The notes beneath the pieces were generated by a model, which ran no database searches, was not told where the DNA came from, and worked only from the letters and a program-made list of their open reading frames with translations. This document shows positions 1-9,439 of a stretch of DNA of 49,178 bases, piece after piece. Position 1 is the stretch's first letter, and each line of letters starts with the position of its first letter. The translations under genes were made by a program, and so were the position numbers. Source of the stretch: Lachnospiraceae bacterium UBA7076 (GTDB lineage: Bacteria > Bacillota > Clostridia > Lachnospirales > Lachnospiraceae). The stretch spans positions 1-49,178 of the forward strand of contig DKZK01000027.1 of NCBI GenBank assembly GCA_002493625.1, in the 5' to 3' direction.

Positions 1-83
1 CGATTTTGAGGCAAATTTAGCAGGGTAAAGAAATTTTTTCGACACGTCGACAAGTTCGACAGGAAAGCCATCTGCTTTCCCAT
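1..83 (-). other. Possible start of a small ORF running off the window
   Basis: On the minus strand an ATG at position 83 opens a reading frame that stays open to the window edge, about 27 codons, beginning MGKQMAFLSNLS. Only a weak AGG lies upstream as ribosome site. The peptide is rich in Ser, Asn, Leu and Phe, and no domain can be recognised. It may be a real short gene or a translated intergenic repeat. Confidence 0.2.
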
Positions 84-143
84 AAAACAACCTATAATAT
101 TCTTTTTCCGCCAAAAGCTTGAATAATCTCACAAAATTAAAAT

Positions 144-581
144 TTACTCAAATATAATTCTGAATTTACATTCTTTATCTCCAGAAAGAACGGTTTCTAC
201 CTGTTCTACATAAAGTTTACTTTCACTCCATATACTCTCTCCCACATAAATAATACTCTGCCTTGAACATTCACATAAATTAGGAGTATTCACACCCCCA
301 GCGGTATGAATATCACATGCACATTCCGGGAAATAGATAAAATATTCTTTATCAGGTACTACAACCTCACCACGAACATTACCTATTTCACATAATCTGC
401 TATAAAACTCATCACGATTTCCGTTCACAGTTTGATACAGTTTCAGATATGACTGCAAAACACCTGTATCAGCGCACTGTCTGGCACAATGTTTTAAAAG
501 ACAGCTCCTGCTGTCCGAATCCATTTCATCTAATCCGTTCTCAAATCCTTTAAACCATTGGCAAAAAAATTTTTTATCCAT
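144..581 (-). CDS. Cysteine-rich protein, possibly V4R / ATC-hydrolase-like
   Basis: The protein has 145 residues, with no signal peptide or membrane segment. An N-terminal CLLKHCARQC cluster and a second CAC...CEC cluster near residues 87-103 suggest metal or thiol chemistry. The C-terminal pattern (short Cys-Ser motif, then a strand ending GDKECKFRI) resembles V4R domains and the L-2-amino-thiazoline-4-carboxylate hydrolase family; this is a resemblance by eye only. It starts 11 bases after the HD-GYP gene at 593-1894 ends, on the same strand, so the two are probably cotranscribed. The function is not known; a small-molecule sensor or hydrolase is an inference. Confidence 0.6.
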   Translation of the reverse strand: MDKKFFCQWFKGFENGLDEMDSDSRSCLLKHCARQCADTGVLQSYLKLYQTVNGNRDEFYSRLCEIGNVRGEVVVPDKEYFIYFPECACDIHTAGGVNTPNLCECSRQSIIYVGESIWSESKLYVEQVETVLSGDKECKFRIIFE

Positions 582-592
582 AATGCTTCCTC

Positions 593-1894
593 TCAGTTTT
601 CTGCTTCCGCTGCAAAAAATGCATCCACAACTGCCGGGTCAAAATGCGTGCCGGATTCCTCCCGGATAATCGCATATGCCTTTTCAAGGGACATGGCATT
701 TTTATAACAGCGTTTGGAAGTCAGCGCATCAAAAACATCTGCTACTGCCATAATCCTCGCGCAAAGCGGTATTTCCTCCCCGCTTATACCATAGGGATAA
801 CCTTTTCCATTCCACCACTCATGATGATACGCTGCCATTTCAACCGCCATATTCAAATATTCCGATTCTCCAAGCTCGGTCTTGGCATGGGTAAGCAGTT
901 CCTCCCCTGCACTTGAATGTGACTTCATAATTTCAAATTCTTCCGCCGTCAGTTTTCCGGGCTTATTTAAGACAACATCCGGAATATGTATTTTCCCAAT
1001 ATCGTGAAGGGGTGCTGCCACCACCATATTACTCACATATCTGTCCGTCAGAATATTACTGTATACTCCCTGCCGTTTCAATTCTTTTGCAATGCGCTCC
1101 ACATATTCCGCCGTGCGTCTGATATGCCCGCCCGTATTATCGTCTCTGTTCTCCACGACCTCCGCCATGAACGTAATCATACCGGACTGCATACCTGAAA
1201 TCTGCTCATGGTAAAAGGAACGCTTATTTCCCTGTATAATCAGAATGATAATCGTAATCGTCATGATAAAGGCAGAAATACTGCTGATTCCGATAAAGGA
1301 AACAAATCCCTGTTCATGGATAACGCTTGTCGCCTGCACATTCTCGTTATACACCGCAATCTGAATTGCTGTATTATTGGTAAAAAACAACATCAAAATC
1401 CCGACTACCCAAAGCAGATATTTCTCTGATTTCTGTAAACTCCTGTGCTGCATATTCTCACGAAACCAATTTCGCCAGTTCCGCCCTTTCACATAAAATA
1501 AAATAAGCAGTACAGATAATACTCCATAGACCACAAGCTGATATATCTGTGTTTCGTGAACTGAAAATGTAAACAAATATGGCGGCACAAGCAGAATCGG
1601 CACTGAAAGTCCACTGATAATGCCCGGAAACGGTATCATCAAACACAGACCCCGCAGTCTGTGTTTTTTCCTGCCAAGACAGATATTTAAGCCGGTCATA
1701 AACAAGGTTGTCATGATTGCAATATCTTTCCCAAAAATCAAAAACACAATCCCAATCAGAAAAAAACTGACAAAGTAAAAAAGCCGCTGCTTCTTTGCTT
1801 CCATATCCGGCTCTAAAAATATATACTTTTTTATCAGAAAACTGCTGACTGCAATTGCCGTTGTTTCCAATATTTCTAATATTGCCGTTTCCAT
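593..1894 (-). CDS. Membrane-anchored HD-GYP domain phosphodiesterase
   Basis: This 433-residue protein has five or six hydrophobic segments over residues 10-220 and then a cytoplasmic HD-GYP domain from about residue 240. The metal-binding motifs are intact: HDIGK at 297-301, the second-shell HHEWWNGKGYP at 357-367, and DVFDALTSKR near 386. HD-GYP proteins usually hydrolyse cyclic di-GMP, or in some cases cGAMP. The N-terminal half looks like a membrane sensor, but its ligand cannot be read. It lies directly upstream of the 145-residue Cys-rich gene. A second HD-GYP gene lies at 20700-21796, so the region has at least two candidate cyclic-dinucleotide hydrolases. Confidence 0.88.
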   Translation of the reverse strand: METAILEILETTAIAVSSFLIKKYIFLEPDMEAKKQRLFYFVSFFLIGIVFLIFGKDIAIMTTLFMTGLNICLGRKKHRLRGLCLMIPFPGIISGLSVPILLVPPYLFTFSVHETQIYQLVVYGVLSVLLILFYVKGRNWRNWFRENMQHRSLQKSEKYLLWVVGILMLFFTNNTAIQIAVYNENVQATSVIHEQGFVSFIGISSISAFIMTITIIILIIQGNKRSFYHEQISGMQSGMITFMAEVVENRDDNTGGHIRRTAEYVERIAKELKRQGVYSNILTDRYVSNMVVAAPLHDIGKIHIPDVVLNKPGKLTAEEFEIMKSHSSAGEELLTHAKTELGESEYLNMAVEMAAYHHEWWNGKGYPYGISGEEIPLCARIMAVADVFDALTSKRCYKNAMSLEKAYAIIREESGTHFDPAVVDAFFAAEAEN

Positions 1895-2003
1895 GTTCTA
1901 TATTTCGTTCCTTCCATTTTTTCCATAGCAACTCAAGTACTGATTTGTCGTTCTGAACTACCTATTTTCTTTCAAAGTCCTTCTGATAGGTTGAACTCTA
2001 CAG

Positions 2004-2466
2004 TCATGCTTCATACCTGCTTCTGATAACAAAGCATTCTGCATCTTTGACAAAGCCCAGTTTTTCTGCCATTTTTTCTGAAGCAGTATTTTTATAATGA
2101 CATGCCCACACCGGTTTCTTACCCTGTGAAACGGCATATTGTATCATTTTTTTTGCCACAATCAGACCCAGTCCCTGTTGTTGATATTTGCAATCTGTTT
2201 CTATTCCAATGTCTGTTTCCTTGGTACTTACTGCGGCAGAAAATGCCCATGACGCAATATCATCATCACAGGTAATACAATAACCTTTCCCTTTTTCCAA
2301 GAAATCGTTTCCATCCCTCCAAAAAAGCGATGGAACAATTTTACCTGAAAATATCTCCCTTCTGAATACCACAAGCAATAGAAAGGGGATAAACAGACCC
2401 ACAGTCATGGGCATCTGCAATATCAATGAAATCCGGATACTGTGACAGGCTGAGTTTATGCAGCAT
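2004..2466 (-). pseudogene. GNAT acetyltransferase, frameshifted
   Basis: An ATG at 2466 with an AGAGG site starts a frame reading MLHKLSLSQYPDF...VYPLSIACGIQKGDIF, which stops at TAA near 2342. The next frame (to 2004) carries the C-terminal GNAT part, with the acetyl-CoA loop YQQQGLGLIVAKK and a typical NTASEKMAEKLGF end. Together these look like one PF12746-type GNAT_acetyltran protein broken near 2345, and shorter than the usual 250 residues, so an internal deletion is also likely. The only long ORF (start 2426) begins out of frame and is not the native start. The start overlaps the end of the upstream XRE gene region, suggesting the two were one operon. Confidence 0.7.
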
Positions 2467-2476
2467 AATATACCTC

Positions 2477-3508
2477 TTATCCTTTCAAAAGCTCCTGATA
2501 TCGTTTATCTTCCTTCAGGAAATCATATTCCTCACCACAAAAGCATTTCATCAGATTATCCTTCAAATTCGTCAAAAATTCTTCTCTGGCTTCCTGAAAT
2601 ATCAGATGTTCATATAGCGGTGCCTTTGTAAAGTGCAAAATATCCCCAAGCCCCTCTATCATTTGTTTCATTATATTTATTACTGCATCTGCGTCCTGCT
2701 CCATTGTTGCCAGCTCCAGTTTGCAAGACACTTCATGATATTTTCCCATTTCAAAAAGCCCCGCCAGCTTTTCCTGTTTGTCCGCAAGCAAATGCGCCTT
2801 CTCCATATCCTTATCCTGCAATGCCAGCATGTATATTCCATGAAATACAGCGCTTAATGTTTGGTAACCGGAATACAATAATTCCTCATACGCCTTGTAT
2901 GCTTCCTGTGTGCGCCCTGTCTGACTGTAAAGCTGCGCCTGCTTCCTTTTCCTCTCCTGATTCTGCTCCGGAATATACTCAAGCACAGCTTCCGCTTTTT
3001 CATACTGTTCCCGTCTCACATAGAAGCCAAACAAAACATCGGCGGCACGCTGCCGCATATTTTCATCCGCGCTTTGCAGGCTTCGACTATAACAGTCATG
3101 AATATAAGCGTCATATTTCTTATCGTCCGGTATTTCCTTTACTATACGCCATGCATCCAATACGACTGCCATTTGCAGAATTAACTGTTCGCAATTGGGA
3201 TACATCTCCAATACTCCCTTTGCCCAGTTAAATACCTCCTCATATGGTTCCGTATCCAGCCTTTTTTCGGTTTCCTCAATAAATGATTTGATTTCCTCCG
3301 CCGTAAGCTCCTCCTTAAATGACAATAACATGTCAAGCGTTATGTTCAAAAGACGCGCAATCGGCGCCAGCAGCATAATATCCGGCATAGAATTTCCATT
3401 TTCCCATTTATTGACCGCCGGTGCGGTTACCCCCAGACGATTTGCCATTTCTTCCTGCGTCATATTTATTTTCTTTCGGTTTTCCCTTATCACTTCACCT
3501 ATCTTCAT
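2477..3508 (-). CDS. XRE-family regulator with TPR-like C-terminal region
   Basis: Of 343 residues, the first 60 form a helix-turn-helix (MTQEEMANRLGVTAPAVNKWENG). The rest is an all-helical region with paired-helix repeats (for example at residues 160-240) resembling TPRs, as in Rgg/PlcR-like and other Firmicute regulators. Two ATGs are possible; the one at 3508 is preferred because the AAAGGAG site sits nine bases before it but abuts the first. Peptide binding by the C-terminal region is an inference from family architecture. The frameshifted GNAT gene follows immediately and could have been a partner. Confidence 0.82.
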   Translation of the reverse strand: MKIGEVIRENRKKINMTQEEMANRLGVTAPAVNKWENGNSMPDIMLLAPIARLLNITLDMLLSFKEELTAEEIKSFIEETEKRLDTEPYEEVFNWAKGVLEMYPNCEQLILQMAVVLDAWRIVKEIPDDKKYDAYIHDCYSRSLQSADENMRQRAADVLFGFYVRREQYEKAEAVLEYIPEQNQERKRKQAQLYSQTGRTQEAYKAYEELLYSGYQTLSAVFHGIYMLALQDKDMEKAHLLADKQEKLAGLFEMGKYHEVSCKLELATMEQDADAVINIMKQMIEGLGDILHFTKAPLYEHLIFQEAREEFLTNLKDNLMKCFCGEEYDFLKEDKRYQELLKG

Positions 3509-3615
3509 AAACAACATCTCCTTTAATCATTTATGCATCGGCCTTTGCTGATACAATCATAACAAACAGAACTTCGTTGTACAACTGAATATAGGTTAAA
3601 TAATGTTCAAAAAAA

Positions 3616-4977
3616 TTAACTGCCGTTAATCTGTTGAAAAAATTTATCTATATTTTCTTTAATTTCCAATGGTTTCAAATTCTTGGAAAGATATCCCGCC
3701 GGCTTTAAGGACAACACCTGTTTAACACTTTCCTTATCTACCCTACCCGTAAGAAAGATAACTGCAATATCTGCAAAATCCTTCTCCGCACGAATCATCT
3801 CCAGTACCTGCCTGCCGTTACAAACCGGCATCTCATAATCAAGCAAAATCAAATCAGGTCTGTTCAGGGCAAGACTGCTTATTGCCGATATACCGGAATT
3901 GGCAACCGACACATCATATTCTTTTTCAAGCAACTCCTGCATCGCCTTTAACATTACGCCGGAATCATCCACCACAAGAATTTTCTTTTTATTGCTTATT
4001 TCTTTCTGTTTTGACTCATTCTTCTTCAGATATTTTTCAATTTCCGACATTGCAGTTTCCGCCTTAATGTAAGTACCAATACCACTTTCATTCAAATGCG
4101 GCGCAATAACACAATATGCAAAATATCCTGTTCCTGTGTCAAACAGCATACTGAACTGCGGACGTTCCCTCTCAAACACTTTCCTAAACTGCTCATATGT
4201 AAGAAGATTTTCTGCTTTCAATTTGAACTCTCCTGTGGCAGGAAAATTTTCCATAATACATTTAACAAACTGTCGCGCCGTATATCTCACGGCATTCACA
4301 AGCATAACCGTTACCTTGTCGGTCTTAACACCCAGCATTTTTCCGACTGTATTAATCAATACTGATTCCTCAAACACAAGAATTGTTTCAAATTTTTTCT
4401 TATTTTCATCAGCATAAGTAATACGATAGTATATGCCCTTCCCAAATTTCTCTCCGCCGTAGCTTTCACTCAACACCTTGGCATCCAGTTGAAACATATC
4501 ATACACCTGTTGAAGAATCGCCTGTCTCATGGCAGCATGTTCTTCCTCGGGCAAAAGTCCTTCCCACTTACTTCTTGCCCTCCCAACTATAGCATGATCT
4601 TCCGTAAGCGTATGCCCAAGCAGCCAGCCCGTACAAACACCTAGAAAATGGCAGACTGCTTCTTCTGAATATTCCGTATCCTCCAGTTCTTTTTGGAGTA
4701 ATGGAAGCGTCTTGTCCCGAAAGTCATCATGAATACGTTTATGCATCTGCAGACCCTTATAATTTATGGACTCCATATATGCTTCCTCATCCGCGAAATG
4801 CTTTGCTGTATGATCTTTGAAATATTTAATGCCTTCCTGACATACCCACTGACTCTTCTCCTCGTCCTCTCCAAACGCAAACAGCTTATTTATTATTTTA
4901 AACAGCTTTTTATGCTCTTTATCAATAATATCCACTCCAATATTATACCGTTCCTGCCATTCTAAACGATTTTCCAT
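3616..4977 (-). CDS. Hemerythrin - CheX-like - receiver fusion
   Basis: This 453-residue soluble protein has three parts. Residues 1-135 are a bacteriohemerythrin domain with the diiron ligand pattern (DKEH, HFADEE, HKRIH, HTLTEDH), which binds O2. Residues about 160-310 form an alpha/beta domain resembling CheX-type phosphatases or chemotaxis-associated domains. Residues 330-450 are an intact receiver (VVDDS, phospho-acceptor in LILLDYEMP, FLTGR, and a Ser-Lys SKNL in place of the usual Lys-Pro). No DNA-binding output exists, so it probably signals by protein contact, linking oxygen or redox state to chemotaxis or cyclic-dinucleotide circuits. It stands alone with about 190 bases of empty DNA on its 5' side. 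Confidence 0.85.
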   Translation of the reverse strand: MENRLEWQERYNIGVDIIDKEHKKLFKIINKLFAFGEDEEKSQWVCQEGIKYFKDHTAKHFADEEAYMESINYKGLQMHKRIHDDFRDKTLPLLQKELEDTEYSEEAVCHFLGVCTGWLLGHTLTEDHAIVGRARSKWEGLLPEEEHAAMRQAILQQVYDMFQLDAKVLSESYGGEKFGKGIYYRITYADENKKKFETILVFEESVLINTVGKMLGVKTDKVTVMLVNAVRYTARQFVKCIMENFPATGEFKLKAENLLTYEQFRKVFERERPQFSMLFDTGTGYFAYCVIAPHLNESGIGTYIKAETAMSEIEKYLKKNESKQKEISNKKKILVVDDSGVMLKAMQELLEKEYDVSVANSGISAISSLALNRPDLILLDYEMPVCNGRQVLEMIRAEKDFADIAVIFLTGRVDKESVKQVLSLKPAGYLSKNLKPLEIKENIDKFFQQINGS

Positions 4978-5169
4978 ATTCCTCCTCCTTCGCCACAGTA
5001 AAATACGTCTCAGCTTTTATGTTTTTTATCAGATATTTCAATATCGGAAAACACCTGATAGTACACCGGTAATGATATTATCTTTCGCACTCCGGACTGT
5101 TTCTGTCTTTGTCCGTTCCTTCTTCCATGCATATTATAGCACATAATCTAAAATAACTGTTGCTAAATT
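4978..5169. other. Intergenic, no gene seen
   Basis: About 190 bases lie between the hemerythrin fusion and the DUF6483 gene. The stretch is AT-rich and presumably holds the promoter for the gene at 3616-4977. No clear operator, terminator or short ORF with a ribosome site was found. Confidence 0.5.
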
Positions 5170-5553
5170 TTACAATTCCGATAAAAATGATTCTGCTATA
5201 GTGCCCAAGCCATAATCAGATATGATAGTTTTCAGTCCCAACGTAATTTCTTCTCTGCTAAAATTATTTTTTTGTAAAAAATCATCATCCTTTTTGTTCA
5301 AATGTGAATAAAACAACAATGCTGTTTCAAGCTTATGTTTATTGTTATCTTCACTTAATTCAAATAATCGGTCTTCCGCCTCGTTGATATTTCCGCAATC
5401 CACCATATGAAGCAGTTCCTGAGATACTTCCTCATATTGAGTTCCGGCTAAAAGTTCTTCCTCAGGTGAATCCATATCTATATTAAAAACTAACTTTAAT
5501 ATAGTTCTTACCATTTCCTTGATAAGCCGCATAATGTAATCTTGTTCATGCAT
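5170..5553 (-). CDS. DUF6483 family protein
   Basis: The protein has 127 residues. The conserved opening MHEQDYIMRLIKEMVRTILK is typical of DUF6483 proteins, and the rest is helical. The start at 5553 is chosen because GGGAG lies nine bases upstream; the ATG at 5562 overlaps the stop of the methyltransferase gene and touches the same site. The overlap suggests translational coupling to the methyltransferase. No catalytic motif is visible and the function is unknown. Confidence 0.75.
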   Translation of the reverse strand: MHEQDYIMRLIKEMVRTILKLVFNIDMDSPEEELLAGTQYEEVSQELLHMVDCGNINEAEDRLFELSEDNNKHKLETALLFYSHLNKKDDDFLQKNNFSREEITLGLKTIISDYGLGTIAESFLSEL

Positions 5554-5558
5554 TCCAT

Positions 5559-6317
5559 TCATCTCCCTGCAACCACAATCGGCTGATAAAATCCGGTCTC
5601 CTCCGGCATTTTCCAAGACACTTCCCCACAACCAAATTTTAAAAGCAGCTCTGTCAGTTCCTTTCTCCTGACAGCCCTGTACTCACATGCAAATCTGCCA
5701 AGCTGTGGTTCTCCTTCGTCATCAATAATATACTGGGTAAATTTATAATTATCACCTGTCCAATCCCATGTCTGAAATGAAACTCTCTGCCCTTTATCCG
5801 TTTTATGAATATATGGAGCAGAATAGCAGGGTTTTTCCTCCAGCAGTTTGTCATAATCTCTTATGCTTGCCACAAATATTCCATTGGAGCCAATCTGACT
5901 GGCAATACTTTTGACTGCCTGTTCCATTGCTTCCTTTGTCAGCATATGCGGCAGGGCGTTATCCATTGCAATTACAATATCAAATTTCTGTTGAAATACC
6001 TCTGATAATGCACAAAAATCCGCCTTTTCAAAATTAATTTTCACATTGTTTTCTGCTGCTCGTTTTTTCGCCTCCTCCAGTTCTTTATCACTGATGTCAG
6101 AAGCAGTCACATCATAGCCAAGCAGGGCAAGCCCAATTGCCTGTGTTCCTATTCCGCATGAACAGTCCAGAAGCTTTGCGTTATTCCCATATCCACAATT
6201 TTGAAAAATTGTATTTAGAAGCTCAGCCTGCTCACGGGTGCTTGCCTGCCAGTCCATAAACAGCTTATCATACTGAGATGCCATATTATCATAAAATGTC
6301 TGAATTGTTGAAGACAT
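5559..6317 (-). CDS. Class I SAM-dependent methyltransferase
   Basis: The protein has 252 residues. The SAM-binding motif I is LLDCSCGIGTQAIGLA near residue 50, followed by an acidic strand end (VTASDIS) and a motif IV-like FDIVIAMDNALPHM. The N-terminal MSSTIQTFYDNMASQYDKLF resembles glycine/sarcosine N-methyltransferase-like enzymes. The substrate cannot be read and is likely a small molecule. There is no DNA-methylase catalytic motif. The downstream DUF6483 gene overlaps its stop. Confidence 0.85.
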   Translation of the reverse strand: MSSTIQTFYDNMASQYDKLFMDWQASTREQAELLNTIFQNCGYGNNAKLLDCSCGIGTQAIGLALLGYDVTASDISDKELEEAKKRAAENNVKINFEKADFCALSEVFQQKFDIVIAMDNALPHMLTKEAMEQAVKSIASQIGSNGIFVASIRDYDKLLEEKPCYSAPYIHKTDKGQRVSFQTWDWTGDNYKFTQYIIDDEGEPQLGRFACEYRAVRRKELTELLLKFGCGEVSWKMPEETGFYQPIVVAGR

Positions 6318-6395
6318 ATTATCCCTCCCTGCTTTTATAATGTTAAAGGCATTTGCAAAATAGACATATCAACACAGGCACGTTTGCGCTACTTG

Positions 6396-6806
6396 TCACT
6401 CGTTGTCCATTTGATCCTTTATTTTGGAAATCAACGCAATATCAGCCGGCAGCCACTCCACCGAATCCATTTCTTCCCTTGTCAGCCATTTTGCCGCTTC
6501 ATGTTCCTTCAAAATCAAATCACCGGATACCACTTCACACCAGAAACAATCCATGGAAAGATGAAAGTCCGGATAGTCATATTCAATGGTGTCGAGCTTT
6601 GCCCCAACCGATATCATGGTATCAAGTTCTTCCATAATTTCCCGCTTTAACGCCTGCTCAGGTGTCTCACCGGCTTCTATCTTTCCACCGGGAAATTCCC
6701 ATCCGTCTTTGAAATGCCCATATCCACGCTGGGTTGCAAATATAACGGTCTCACCATTTTTATTGATTGCTTTTATTACAGCAGCTACTACTCTTACCGT
6801 TTTCAT
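6396..6806 (-). CDS. NUDIX hydrolase, MutT-like
   Basis: The protein has 136 residues with a complete NUDIX box running from GGKIEAGE to REIMEEL. It starts VRVVAAVIKA and fits the (d)NTP pyrophosphohydrolase / 8-oxo-dGTPase branch. Its ATG overlaps the TGA of the helicase fragment at 6803-8281 (ATGA), so it belongs to that cassette. NUDIX genes are often found beside DUF3427 helicases, which suggests a role in the defence cassette rather than housekeeping; that role is inferred. The gene itself looks intact although its upstream partners are broken. Confidence 0.88.
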   Translation of the reverse strand: MKTVRVVAAVIKAINKNGETVIFATQRGYGHFKDGWEFPGGKIEAGETPEQALKREIMEELDTMISVGAKLDTIEYDYPDFHLSMDCFWCEVVSGDLILKEHEAAKWLTREEMDSVEWLPADIALISKIKDQMDNE

Positions 6807-8281
6807 ATTGGTTTTATTTCCTCGTTTCGTATATTACTTTGCAGATAACGCAACAGGTCATCCCTGACAGCATGATGCAGTTTAACCTTAAACTTTGCAA
6901 TATCCCGTTCCTTGCCCTTGTTATCTGTCTTTTTATCCGGTTTTACATTGATAATATCAAACTGTCCCATATAATAGAAATTTGTTTCCGCATCACTCTT
7001 TTTTATCAGCAGGTGTCTTCGTGTAGCATCAATGACTGATTTAACGTAAGAACTTTCTATACCCTTTCCCATTTGGGAATCCCACCGAAAAATCATGTTA
7101 TCTTCAAATACATCCGCATAATCCGGCTTTCCGTCTATATATTTTTTATTATCCTCCTTACTTTCTTCCTTATGATAAGTTACAAAAATAAAGACATCAT
7201 CATTTATCCTTTTCATTCCATACATAGTGGAAGATAAATCCTTTCCACAATTCATCAAAAAGCTCACATCACGCCTGGAATATTTCTCATATAGGACAAA
7301 TATACTTTTTTCATCCTGCTCTTTTGAATATTTGTCTTCATACCTGCTTAAACCAACATCAACAATATCCTGCAATTGCTTATAGAACTCCATATTTTGT
7401 AGTCTTTCTTCAAACCATCGTACCCTATATATCCTTTCACTTGTTTGTACTTCATCAATTTCTACAAGCTCGATGTTACGATATTTTTCATATTCGGCTT
7501 CATTACTGATAAACCGCCCCTGTAAAATTTCTACGGCATTCTCAAATGCAGAATTTTCTACTATGTACCCATACTTTTCTTTAAATTCACTTTTCATTTT
7601 ATCAACATAAATAATATCTTTATTTAATACCCTTTTCAAAATTTCCAACTCATAAGGTCGGACACCACTTAGGATTGTTTTTGACAGGTATTCTAATATT
7701 AATAATTCCTGCTCTGATATTTTCCCTGTATATGTATCTTTTTCAATAGTTTCCAAAAATGCCTGATATGTTTTATACTCTCGAATAATTACAAGCGGAT
7801 CTATCTGTCCATTTTTATAAAAATCCAAAAGATACGGAACTCTCCCAAGGCGATTTTTTAAGGATATATAGCTTTCCCTGATAATTGAACGCATACCCTT
7901 AATCTTATCAATTGAATCAAATATTTTATTTTTAGCGATCTCATCAAAATGGACGGTTGAAGCTCCCGGAATCGTGCTATTACCACTTATCACATATTTT
8001 CTGATAGTATCCGGATTATAGGAACGGTCTCCGGATAACGCAACCGGAATCATAAAATTATTATTATAATTACCAATAAAATCGAGTATTACAACAAATT
8101 CCTTTCCTTCTGCCTTACGCAGTCCACGTCCCAACTGTTGAATAAATACAATTGGAGACTCCGTTGGTCGAAGCATAATAACCTGATTTACTTCAACAAT
8201 ATCAACACCCTCATTTAATATTTCAACTGAAAAAATATAATCAAGCGGCTGTAATTCCTCTGTTCCATCAGCCTCATCCAT
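6803..8281 (-). pseudogene. C-terminal part of a DUF3427 superfamily II helicase
   Basis: The frame encodes only the second RecA-like half of an SF2 helicase (LDYIFSVEILNEGVD as motif V, IQQLGRGLRKAEGKE as motif VI) followed by a long DUF3427-type C-terminal region. Full-length relatives are about twice as long, with a PLD-like nuclease and a DEAD/DEAH half holding Walker A and B. None of this is present upstream; the frame runs instead into the tail of a DUF262 gene near 8285. The protein therefore cannot bind ATP in the usual way. I read it as a deletion fusion, probably inactive. Confidence 0.82.
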
Positions 8282-8289
8282 AGTTCGTA

Positions 8290-9419
8290 TGTTATTGAAT
8301 TTACAACTTCCACATTTTTTCTCAATGAATGTATAAAATATAGTAAAGGTAATTTTTGGTATTGTGCAGCAGTACTTTCCAACATTATTTTACACATTTG
8401 TTTTAACACCAAATGATCGCTTGTTCTTCTGTATTCATAGCTATTTTTGCATAAATCGACAAATCTATAATCTATATTAGATAAGTTGTGATAAAAATCA
8501 AGATTTGCCTGTCCATATGCAATCATTTCTTTTAATACACTCTCTGTTTCATCCATGTTCATGCCATCAAGATAATGCTTACCGTTCGATGTAAGATTTG
8601 CTGGCATTGAATACCCTTCCATTTCAAGCAAATATAAATATATGTATTGGCTTGCATCCGCAATTCCAAATTTTTTAAATCCCATAGCACATTTTTTCAA
8701 CTGTATCCACAACGATCTTAAATCATCGTGAAAAATTTCCTCATAATTTTCAAAGCAATGTCCTTTGAAAATATCTTCTACCTGTAACAATTGTGCCTTT
8801 TCATTAATATCTAAAAAAGTTGTTCTACCGGATGGGTATTATCGTGTTGATCATTAATCAAAACTAAAATTTCACAATCCAGTAATTTCCTTTTGAATTC
8901 AAGAATTTTTTCATGATTTTCAAGCTTATCTATTTCCTTTGAAATGGTTTCAAATGCACGTTCAAAATCATTTGCCTGATAATATACATCATTATTTTCT
9001 TTTATCTTAAGAAATAATTTCTCCTCTATTTCACTAATATAATCACCTATAGAATCATTTTCCAAAATAAATTCATCATATGGCTTAATCAATCGCTTTA
9101 ATGCGGCTTGTTCTCTTTGTTTTCCTGCATATTTATTATATAAACATGCAAGAATCAAAAAACATGTCGTAACCCGCTGTTGGCCATCTACAATCTCATA
9201 ACATGTTTCGACCTCATCTAATATAATATTACCCAAGAATTTGTTGCATCTTTTAATGTCATTTACCAAAGTCAATATCTTTTCATCTGTCCATGTGTAC
9301 TCTCTCTGGTACAATGGAATAAGTAATCTACGTTTATTTACATTAAAATTTACCAAATCCCCTTGTAATCCTGTGTCCATTTTAAACAATTGTTCAAACT
9401 TAACAACAAATGCTTTCAT
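8290..9419 (-). pseudogene. DUF262 (GmrS/ParB-like) gene, frameshifted and 3'-truncated
   Basis: The start at 9419 opens a DUF262 domain: LLIPLYQREYTW near residue 32 and the nucleotide-binding signature IVDGQQRVTT near 75. It stops at 8811 after EQLF. One base in a run of six T (coding strand, about 8817) is missing: with seven T the frame continues as LDINEKAQLLQVEDIFKG, the expected DUF262 continuation, to about 8290. There it merges out of frame with the helicase remnant. DUF262 proteins are NTP-dependent components of GmrSD-type and related DNA defence systems. The gene is broken twice, by a possible slippage frameshift and by a deletion. Confidence 0.8.
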
Positions 9420-9439
9420 CTTTCCTCCTGTAAGTAAAA

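Noticed and set aside
1458..1931. 157-residue minus-strand frame overlapping the HD-GYP gene
   Set aside because: Out of frame with a well supported HD-GYP gene and without recognisable domains.
8215..8790. Treating the 191-residue frame as a separate gene
   Set aside because: It has no ribosome site and continues the DUF262 domain after a one-base slip; the last residues are read-through into helicase DNA.
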